This document shows, in pieces, positions 58,234 through 64,000 of a stretch of 64,000 bases of DNA. The translations under genes and the position numbers were made by a program. Source of the DNA: CAYFHQ01 sp964342805 (GTDB taxonomy: Bacteria; Bacillota; Clostridia; Peptostreptococcales; Acidaminobacteraceae); assembly GCA_964342805.1 (NCBI GenBank), contig CAYFHQ010000005.1:24532-88531 (forward strand), given 5' to 3'. The notes under the pieces are model-generated. The model did not search any database, was not told the DNA's origin, and saw nothing but the letters and a program-made list of their open reading frames with translations. The first letter of the stretch is position 1; every line of letters begins with the position of its first letter.

Positions 58234-58602
58234 CTAGTTAAAGTTATTAAGACCGACCTTGTTTCCTTCGGAATCGATGAACAAGCCATAATAACCACTT
58301 TCATCCGCATGAGGTGATTTTCCTACAAGGACCCTTCCTCCGATCTCCTCAACCAGACCTAGCAGTTCTTCTATGTCTTTCACCATATTCAAGTATATGG
58401 TGACACCATTCGCAGAAGGTTCATACCCTTCTCCTTCAACAATAGTGCCAAATGACACTTGTCCTTCCGATGGGAATACACCTATTTTCATTCCCGGAAA
58501 ATCCATAATTTCAATCTTAATATCGAGCAAAGCCTCATAAAAACCTGCAGCACGTTTCATATCCTTCGCTGGAATCTCGAAAATCGCAATCATACTATTC
58601 AT
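58234..58602 (-). CDS. VOC family protein (glyoxalase/bleomycin resistance fold)
   Basis: The start at 58602 (MNSMIAIFEIPAKDMKRAAG) follows AAGGAGGAAGG. The 122-residue protein has the paired beta-alpha-beta-beta-beta modules: FYEALLDIKIEIMDFPGMKI and GVTIYLNMVKDIEELLGLVE, ending GYYGLFIDSEGNKVGLNNF, with the final Glu (SEGN) that often binds metal. The first metal-ligand His is absent (AIFEIP), so metal use is uncertain. It lies just downstream of an AraC gene, whose product probably regulates it through the dyad at 58638. Confidence 0.85.
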   Translation of the reverse strand: MNSMIAIFEIPAKDMKRAAGFYEALLDIKIEIMDFPGMKIGVFPSEGQVSFGTIVEGEGYEPSANGVTIYLNMVKDIEELLGLVEEIGGRVLVGKSPHADESGYYGLFIDSEGNKVGLNNFN

Positions 58603-58637
58603 ATAACCTTCCTCCTTCTTCACTGATACCCCCATTG

Positions 58638-58658
58638 TAAGTTATATCTCATAACTTA
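58638..58658. promoter_or_regulatory. Operator dyad in the VOC promoter
   Basis: TAAGTTAT-ATCTC-ATAACTTA is a perfect 8+5+8 dyad. It lies between the AraC stop and the VOC gene, overlapping the probable promoter (minus-strand TTTACA, 17 bp, TAACTT). Confidence 0.6.
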
Positions 58659-58682
58659 AATTGTAAAAAAGCGACAGGTTGG

Positions 58683-59495
58683 CTATTTGTAAAATTTACT
58701 GGATAGCATCATTTCATCTGCCCCCAAAAAGTCCTTGGGTGTCAATCCAGTAAATTCCTTGAAGTCCTTAATAAAATGAGATTGATCATAATAATGACTT
58801 GAATAAGCTATCGAGGTTAAACTCTGAGGTTCATTATCCAGTAACAAGGTGAGTGCCGCCTGTAAGCGTATAACCTTGCCTAACTGTTTCGGACTGATTC
58901 CGATGTGTTTTTTGAACTGACGCTCTAGATGCCTTCTTGCACTCTTATCACTTCCGAGTACATCAACAATCTTCACATTACCCAGTTTTTGATACATCGT
59001 CTCCACAGTTGTGCGGATCACCTGGTCAATGACTTTGCTTTCTTGTAGCATATCGAACAAAAACGCTTCTACAATTTCAATGCGTTCCTGGGTAGTGTCC
59101 GCATGCACAATATTGCTTTCCAGTTCCCGCACGATCTTCGGGTCAAACAATTGATCTAAAGGGGTTTCTTTGTTTACAAGCTCATCTAATGATTTACTGA
59201 TCAAATTCGAAAAGCCAAGCGGAAAAAAACTAATGGCAAAAGTGTCCACTTCTCCAACGGGTTCTATATAAAATGGTTTCATCGCTTGACCAATGACCAT
59301 GGCTCTAGGTTGCAAGATATAATCGTCTTCTGATGTATATCTTTTTATGTCCTCACCTATGAGAAAAGCCATCTCAATACACCCGTCCGGTACAATTCTT
59401 TGTTTGCTTTTCTCCTGCATTGGGACCTTCAAACTCCAATATATATTCACTAAAGGTTCAAGTTCAGGATGGGGTTTATAAGTCAAGTATTCCAT
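58683..59495 (-). CDS. AraC family transcriptional regulator (DUF6597-type N-terminus)
   Basis: The 270-residue protein begins YLTYKPHPELEPLVNIYWSL and RIVPDGCIEMAFLIGED, the sensing domain often called DUF6597, seen with AraC HTHs. The C-terminal HTH pair is VDVLGSDKSARRHLERQFKK, HIGISPKQLGKVIRLQAALT and LTSIAYSSHYYDQSHFIKDF, KEFTGLTPKDFL (about 165-260). It precedes the VOC gene on the same strand by about 80 bp, the usual pairing for such regulators. Confidence 0.9.
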   Translation of the reverse strand: MEYLTYKPHPELEPLVNIYWSLKVPMQEKSKQRIVPDGCIEMAFLIGEDIKRYTSEDDYILQPRAMVIGQAMKPFYIEPVGEVDTFAISFFPLGFSNLISKSLDELVNKETPLDQLFDPKIVRELESNIVHADTTQERIEIVEAFLFDMLQESKVIDQVIRTTVETMYQKLGNVKIVDVLGSDKSARRHLERQFKKHIGISPKQLGKVIRLQAALTLLLDNEPQSLTSIAYSSHYYDQSHFIKDFKEFTGLTPKDFLGADEMMLSSKFYK

Positions 59496-59603
59496 ACAAT
59501 CTCCCTCAAGGCCTTGATCGTCAGGTTATGGTTACACTGGATGCTCAAATGTAAAGAAGTGCGGTACAACCAACATGCTCGATTGAACCCATGTAAACGC
59601 CCC

Positions 59604-60398
59604 CTATAGCGCTCGAATGTCTCTGATCCACTCCTCGTCAATACTTTTCGCAGTCAACTCAATCCAAGCATCCTTAAACCCCGCTTTACGAGCCGTGTTT
59701 TTTGACGCTAGGTTTGACCAGGCACAGCAGTAAAAAGGAACTTTACCCCTCTTCAATATTTCTTGAGACAACAAGAATGTTAAGGTCGATGCGATTTTTT
59801 GAAACCGAAACTCCTCCAACACATCAATGCCGATTTGCCACATGGTCTGACAATCATTCGATGCGCCTGCAAGACCAGCTATCTGCCCATTCACATATGC
59901 CGCAACAGCGATCATGTCAACACGCTCTCCAGTCCTTTTATAACACAGGGCCATAGGAAACCTCTTGTCTTCATATAAATCAAGAATTTCGTCTTCAAAG
60001 AAAACCCTTGTTTCAATTTCCGTATTCAAGTCTGGCGTGTACTCAACATCTGGCAGAAAAAACTGGGCTATGTGGGCAATGCACTTGCCTTTTTTCTCTA
60101 GTTCGTTGTTCAGGGCTGTGATTTGCGGCGCGTCAAAGCAGCGATAGATGCTCTTTTCGTACTTACTCAAATACTGGCCTACAAACCCTTGCATTTCTTC
60201 ATCTACCACTGCTACCAGTGAATGGCCATAATATACAAAATTGCAGTAGGGTTTTTGCTTTAGGTAGTTGCGCGCGTCGCCAGTAACCTCACTTGGACTA
60301 TAAATCGAATAGTAGCCATTTAGCAAATCATTGGCGGATATACTATAATCCTTTGCACTTTGTTGAATTGCGATATCAAAAATGTCTTTGTTATTCAT
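59604..60398 (-). CDS. GNAT family N-acetyltransferase
   Basis: The start at 60398 (MNNKDIFDIAIQQSAKDYSI) follows CGGAGG. The 264-residue protein has a C-terminal GNAT domain with MIAVAAYVNGQIAGLAGASN, the acetyl-CoA region QIGIDVLEEFRFQKIASTLT and YCCAWSNLASKNTARKAGF. The N-terminal 130 residues (DARNYLKQKPYCNFVYYGHS, VVDEEMQGFVGQYLSKYEK) match the domain found in a Bacillota group of two-domain GNATs of unknown substrate. It stands alone. Confidence 0.85.
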   Translation of the reverse strand: MNNKDIFDIAIQQSAKDYSISANDLLNGYYSIYSPSEVTGDARNYLKQKPYCNFVYYGHSLVAVVDEEMQGFVGQYLSKYEKSIYRCFDAPQITALNNELEKKGKCIAHIAQFFLPDVEYTPDLNTEIETRVFFEDEILDLYEDKRFPMALCYKRTGERVDMIAVAAYVNGQIAGLAGASNDCQTMWQIGIDVLEEFRFQKIASTLTFLLSQEILKRGKVPFYCCAWSNLASKNTARKAGFKDAWIELTAKSIDEEWIRDIRAL

Positions 60399-60565
60399 GA
60401 TCAATGGCCTCCGTTTATTGATGATTCAGTTCATCTTGGTTCAGAAATCTATGTATCCATAACAACCACGTCCCAAGTTACCGCCGACCTAGAGTCAAAG
60501 CGGCACCTTAGGAAAATCATACCATTATTGTATGACGCTTGTCCAAAAAGCAATCATTAATATAA

Positions 60566-60600
60566 GGGTGGCCTTATGGAAACACCCATAAGACCACCTG
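60566..60600 (-). terminator. Probable terminator hairpin of the serine hydrolase gene
   Basis: GGGTGGCCTTATGG pairs imperfectly with CCCATAAGACCACC; the minus-strand tail is only weakly T-rich. Confidence 0.5.
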
Positions 60601-60604
60601 AATA

Positions 60605-61639
60605 TCACTTGTTCTCTTTTAATATTTTCACAATCCGATCATAAATGACCTGTGTTGTTAGCTCAGTTTCATCGCTCACAGTGTTCACAAACTGAATAAC
60701 AACCGTGTCGATATCTGCATGATAATAAGCTATGCTCTGGTAGCCCAAGACCCATCCTTTATGGCCATACTCGTAAATCGAGTCGTAGATAGCCCTTTCC
60801 CTGTCATTGAGCAGGGAACCGTCATTCAGGGCTCTTATGAATATCCCAACGTCTTCTACGGTAGCCAACATACCAAAATCTATGGGCTTAAAATCAGTCT
60901 CTAATCCTACGTAGTAGCCACTCATCACATCATCAGGGTCCACATCCTCAAGGGAACCAAAGGTATTAGTTAAGCCCAAGGGTATGAGGATTTTTTCAGT
61001 CATATATTCGAACTTGCCATACCCCAGTTCTTTTTCAATGATCTCATTGATTAACAAGTAGTTGGTATTGGAATACGCATACGTCTCTCCTGGCGCAAAG
61101 TCAGCAGGTAATCCCTCAATCAAGTCCAGTGTTCCAGCCACCGTTTGAGGGGGTGCGTCCCACATAAATCCAGCTTGGTCAGAGTAGTTGGGAATCCCGC
61201 TTCGATGCTGCACCATCATCCCTAGGGTAATGACCTCTGCATTTTCAATACGGCCAGCTAGCTCCGGCAAACGGTCTGCCAGGGTGTCATCCAGCGACAA
61301 GCGTTGGTCATTGACCAACTTGGTCACTAAAACAGCGTCATACAACTTGCTTATGCTGGCAATCTTAAAAAGCGACTCTGGATCTGCTGGTATTTCCTTG
61401 CCCCGATCCTTCATGCCTGCTGCATACAATTCTGCAGGCTGGCCCCCTTTGTCCACATAAACAATAATCCCATCCAAGTCATATTTTATTGCCTCACTCA
61501 CTTGCTCCTGAACCGTGCCTGGCAATGGAGCCAACCAGGCAAAAACACCATTCCATGGAGGCAGGAACACAATGCTTATAATTCCAATGGGTATCATGAT
61601 TAGCCTTAAAATAAAGACGATTCTTTTCTTCTTATCCAT
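60605..61639 (-). CDS. Serine hydrolase, beta-lactamase/penicillin-binding (class C-like) family
   Basis: The start at 61639 (MDKKKRIVFILRLIMIPIGI) follows AAAGGTGG and gives an N-terminal signal anchor (ILRLIMIPIGIISIVFLPPW). The 344-residue protein has the active-site SISK (SLFKIASISKLYDAVLV, S-x-x-K), the Tyr motif YSN (ETYAYSNTNYLLINEI) and the HKG-like third motif HKGWVLGY. It is an extracellular membrane-anchored enzyme of the class C beta-lactamase/esterase/D-aminopeptidase group, probably not a true beta-lactamase. Its promoter region shares a 28-bp element with the XRE gene at 37855. Confidence 0.88.
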   Translation of the reverse strand: MDKKKRIVFILRLIMIPIGIISIVFLPPWNGVFAWLAPLPGTVQEQVSEAIKYDLDGIIVYVDKGGQPAELYAAGMKDRGKEIPADPESLFKIASISKLYDAVLVTKLVNDQRLSLDDTLADRLPELAGRIENAEVITLGMMVQHRSGIPNYSDQAGFMWDAPPQTVAGTLDLIEGLPADFAPGETYAYSNTNYLLINEIIEKELGYGKFEYMTEKILIPLGLTNTFGSLEDVDPDDVMSGYYVGLETDFKPIDFGMLATVEDVGIFIRALNDGSLLNDRERAIYDSIYEYGHKGWVLGYQSIAYYHADIDTVVIQFVNTVSDETELTTQVIYDRIVKILKENK

Positions 61640-61700
61640 ATATAAACCACCTTTGATCATCCAATTGATACACCCATTGTACCTATAGGCTCAGTTGCCC

Positions 61701-61740
61701 ACAATCAATGACGCTTGGCAATTTGTCAACTAGTGGTTGC
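61701..61740 (-). promoter_or_regulatory. Promoter-like region of the serine hydrolase gene with shared operator
   Basis: Minus-strand TTGACA (61729-61724), 17 bp, GATTGT (weak -10). The 28 bp at 61713-61740 match 37936-37963 at 26 positions. The remaining gap to 62040 has an imperfect hairpin near 61830-61868 and no gene. Confidence 0.55.
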
Positions 61741-61967
61741 TTTGGCTGTTTTGACGGTCTGAAGTGGTTAAATGCAACGGTTTACTGCAATACGCTCAAA
61801 ACTCTAATTGCTCCGTGCCCTTATTGAACAATGAGTAACCCCCAGCACATTTCAACGCCGAGGGTTTAGCTTCATTTGTGAATCTGATGATTTTGCACTT
61901 ACTTATGATATGGTTCATCATATCAATTCAAACCGATAACGTATAATAAGTTTCGCAAAAACAAAAA

Positions 61968-62875
61968 TGGACATGTGTCCAGTGCTGTTTGGTAGAATTA
62001 AGTCACCACAACAAATCCCTACCAAGGAGGCACAAAACCATGTCCGATAACATTATACAGCTAAACGAACAGGTAATCAAAACCGAGATAAATGATCTTG
62101 TACGAAACAGTGTTGAGGAAACCTTAAATGAGCTCTTGAATCAGGAAGCCGACGAACTTTTAAATGCATCTCGTTATGAACGAACGAAAGATCGAAACGG
62201 ATATCGATCGGGCCATTTCAAGAGAAAACTGGCATCGACTTCTGGCGAGGTGTAGTTAAAAGCGCCAAAGCTCAAAGGTGTGCCCTTTGAAACCGCCATC
62301 ATCGAACGTTATAAACGCAGAGAGTGCTCAGTTGAGGAAGCTCTCATAGAAATGTATTTGGTCGGTGTGTCTGTTCGCAGAGTCGAGGACATCACGGAAG
62401 CTCTATGTGGAACCAAAGTGTCCCCAAGTACGATTAGCAACCTCAACAAAAAAGCCTATGAACATATAAAAGTTTGGCGCAACCGCCCCCTCCAAGGTGG
62501 TAACTACCCCTACGTATATGTAGATGGTATCTTCCTGAAACGAGCTTGGGGCGGCGAATATGAGAACGTAGCCATATTGATCGCCATAGGTGTGAATGAA
62601 GATGGTCATGAAAACGCTCAAAGCAATCCATGCTAGCGAGGACAAGAATGCAGCTAGACAGAAGGCTGAGCCCACGGTAATTGAAAGATAGGCCTACCCA
62701 AACGGCTATTTAATTTGCGAAAGATTATTGACGGTACCACATACAAAACTTTAGCATTGAAATTTCATAGAAACCTACGAATAACTGCTCACATTTGCCG
62801 CATTGAATACTTCCAATCCACCTGACTTAGTACTTTTATAACTATTACCCAGTAAAAGTTTAATAAACATGTCCA
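61968..62875 (+). mobile_element. IS256-type insertion sequence, deleted remnant
   Basis: A decayed transposase gene (62041-62693) lies between TGGACATGT at 61968-61976 and its inverse ACATGTCCA at 62867-62875. If those are the ends, the element is about 0.9 kb, shorter than the usual 1.3 kb for IS256 relatives, in line with the internal deletion. The ends are a tentative call, from a 9-bp match only. Confidence 0.5.
62041..62693 (+). pseudogene. IS256 family transposase, broken
   Basis: AAGGAGGC precedes the ATG at 62041. The frame begins MSDNIIQLNEQVIKTEINDL and reaches the IS256 segment YERTKDRNGYRSGHFKRKL and ASTSGEV, where a TAG (about 62254) interrupts. The same frame goes on LKAPKLKGVPFETAIIERYK, VGVSVRRVEDITEALCGTKV and YVYVDGIFLKRAWGGEYENV, with the first DDE Asp (VDG). 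After NEDGH a shift or deletion leads to LKAIHASEDKNAARQKAEP in another frame, a stretch normally about 130 residues downstream. The other DDE residues and C-terminus are lost, so it is inactive. Confidence 0.85.
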
Positions 62876-62878
62876 CAC

Positions 62879-62909
62879 TAAAAAGCACCTATTTTACATG
62901 GGTGCTTTG
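62879..62909 (-). terminator. Intrinsic terminator of the PIN gene
   Basis: AAAGCACC pairs with GGTGCTTT; T run on the minus strand. Confidence 0.7.
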
Positions 62910-62935
62910 ATTGCTTGATAGTAGATTTCCAATCC

Positions 62936-63529
62936 TTACATACAATATTTCTTCTTCCATGCAAGTAAAGGATTTTCTTCCACGAACTCATTCTTTCTCT
63001 TCTTAACCTTGCCATATACGTTCTGAATCTCAGACTCACTCTTGCCTAACGTCTCCATCAACTTTCGAATATTATACGCGTCTAGCCAATTATAATGCTG
63101 TCGAATAATACTTGGAGTCTCATTATCGTTAGACAGTATTACCGGCAATTCCAAAATTCCTGCAAACACTACTGAGACGGTTTCACCCATATTTTTTTTT
63201 GGTTCTGTATAACATCCCTTATCAAAGCAATATGGAATTCTAAGTTCAGCAAACTTCCTTTTCACTGCTTTCCTATCATCATCAGTGAAATATTTATTAC
63301 TGTTAAGATCAATTCTAAACAACTTCTGTTCATCTTTATAGACTTGATAGTTCTTAAAAGCATGACCAAACTGATCTGCATCTCGTTCTTTTAAGTTTTG
63401 GAGTTCATACTTCACAGCATCAGATATATATGCACCAAAAGACAGAGCAAAAACAAACTCCAGCTCATTAATACAGCTCAAATCTACCCATAAATCTGTA
63501 TCACAGATTGGGTGCTTCTCAATTGCCAT
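62936..63529 (-). CDS. PIN-like domain protein, probable toxin of a toxin-antitoxin pair
   Basis: The 197-residue protein starts MAIEKHPICDTDLWVDLSCI, with the acidic pair of a PIN domain (DTD, 10-12), then AYISDAVKYELQNLK (conserved Glu) and NMGETVSVVFAGILELPVIL followed by SNDNET, as in the GExxA and xDxE segments of PIN nucleases. PIN domains cut RNA. The gene begins eight bases after the stop of the ImmA/IrrE-type gene, a pairing predicted to be a toxin-antitoxin system. AT content is above that of nearby genes, which suggests transfer. Confidence 0.75.
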   Translation of the reverse strand: MAIEKHPICDTDLWVDLSCINELEFVFALSFGAYISDAVKYELQNLKERDADQFGHAFKNYQVYKDEQKLFRIDLNSNKYFTDDDRKAVKRKFAELRIPYCFDKGCYTEPKKNMGETVSVVFAGILELPVILSNDNETPSIIRQHYNWLDAYNIRKLMETLGKSESEIQNVYGKVKKRKNEFVEENPLLAWKKKYCM

Positions 63530-63537
63530 TAAACCAC

Positions 63538-64000
63538 CTACAATTTCTTCGTGAAGAACCCTAATAAAGTCGCGGCAGTTTCTTCATCTGTCCTATTTTT
63601 TTGGAAATTGCTTCTAATTTTCATTTCAATATCTTCTGGAATATAGTATTCCTTAGCTATTGAATTAAGCTTGTTATCTAAATCGTAAGATTCAGTAAGC
63701 TCAGTAACTTCACTCCAGTGTTCTTTCTTAAAGTACTTAGTAAACATCTGAATATTCTTTGGTATTACATGCTGATGCTTAGTATGTTTAAGCTTAAGAA
63801 TTGCGAATAAAAGTGCCTGGAATGATACTCCATATATTTTCTGTATATCAAATAATCGTTTAATACTTATTACATGATTGCTTGATACATCATTAGCTTT
63901 TAACACCTCTGCAAGGTGATTCTGCGGAATCAGGAAATGCCCTGCATGTATTTGGCAATAGTTTTTTGACGAAAATGGCAAAACTTTTTGAACAGTACAA
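63538..64000 (-). CDS. ImmA/IrrE-like metallopeptidase, C-terminal part (runs off the window)
   Basis: The frame is open to the window edge, so only the C-terminal 150 or so residues are seen. HAGHFLIPQNHLAEVLKAND, then SIKRLFDIQKIYGVSFQALL, follows the pattern after the HExxH site in ImmA/IrrE proteins (ANxFAAxFLMP ... LxxxFxVSxxAL). The HExxH itself would lie outside. In related loci this protein has an XRE domain and acts as antitoxin or anti-repressor. It is cotranscribed with the PIN gene. Confidence 0.65.
   Translation of the reverse strand, partial: CTVQKVLPFSSKNYCQIHAGHFLIPQNHLAEVLKANDVSSNHVISIKRLFDIQKIYGVSFQALLFAILKLKHTKHQHVIPKNIQMFTKYFKKEHWSEVTELTESYDLDNKLNSIAKEYYIPEDIEMKIRSNFQKNRTDEETAATLLGFFTKKL

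Noticed and set aside
1..64000. CRISPR arrays, rRNA genes, prophage modules or a biosynthetic gene cluster.
   Set aside because: No regular spaced repeats, rRNA sequence, phage structural genes or modular synthases were seen anywhere in the window.

Overview
The window reads as chromosomal DNA of a low-to-mid GC Bacillota bacterium, most likely a free-living, motile, largely anaerobic member of the Clostridia. Supporting signs are strong GGAGG ribosome binding sites, consensus sigma-A promoters, U-tailed intrinsic terminators, a near-perfect CodY box, a DtxR-type regulator/FeoA/FeoB/Cys-rich protein cluster, an MTH865-family protein, two large methyl-accepting chemotaxis proteins and an IS256-type remnant. 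The genus cannot be fixed from sequence reading alone. Genes are mostly short transcription units on both strands, separated by hairpin terminators.

Layout. 0-3 kb: start of a sigma-70-type gene, then an MDR oxidoreductase, an NrtR-like Nudix protein and a double CDGSH iron-sulfur protein. 3-10 kb: a frameshifted MCP, a secreted stalk-domain protein split by one amber codon, an EamA exporter, TruA and a MATE relic. 10-19 kb: DUF502, HAD phosphatase, BrnQ with a CodY box, GyrI-like protein, DUF4003, the DUF47/Pit phosphate pair and an MFS/acetyltransferase pair. 19.5-21.4 kb: Fic toxin with VbhA-type antitoxin, a branched RNA-like element and tRNA-Ala(GGC). 21.5-28 kb: MTH865 protein beside a Crp/Fnr regulator, nitroreductase, TetR with a tandem DJ-1 protein, methyltransferase/glutaredoxin and GNAT/YbaN pairs. 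28-34 kb: Lrp regulator, broken MBL hydrolase, the iron uptake cluster and a deleted diguanylate cyclase. 34-44 kb: small-molecule enzymes with one-component regulators. 44-57 kb: second MCP, a 100-aa unknown, CPBP protease behind a hairpin that covers its ribosome binding site, UvrD-type helicase, multicopper oxidase, an unusual AraC protein whose C-terminal two thirds resemble MotA and FliG segments, an HD-GYP-hemerythrin protein and an aromatic acid exporter. 57-64 kb: left-handed beta-helix protein, AraC/VOC, GNAT, serine hydrolase, an IS256 relic and a PIN/ImmA-IrrE pair running off the right edge.

How it fits together. Several links come from shared DNA sites. Two distant genes (21,770 and 47,276) have the same 16-bp Fnr/Crp-type palindrome exactly 21 bp upstream of a -10 box, the class II activator spacing, and a Crp/Fnr regulator lies next to the first. 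The feo cluster has a Fur-like box on its promoter and two DtxR-type palindromes before feoB. A 28-bp element recurs upstream of a membrane XRE regulator and of a serine hydrolase.

Signal transduction is prominent (two MCPs, HD-GYP, a dead diguanylate cyclase, many one-component regulators). An unusual share of genes is interrupted: homopolymer frameshifts, in-frame ambers and internal deletions. The homopolymer cases could be assembly errors; the GGDEF, MATE, DegV and IS256 relics look like true decay. Positions were counted by hand and short sites may be off by one or two bases.
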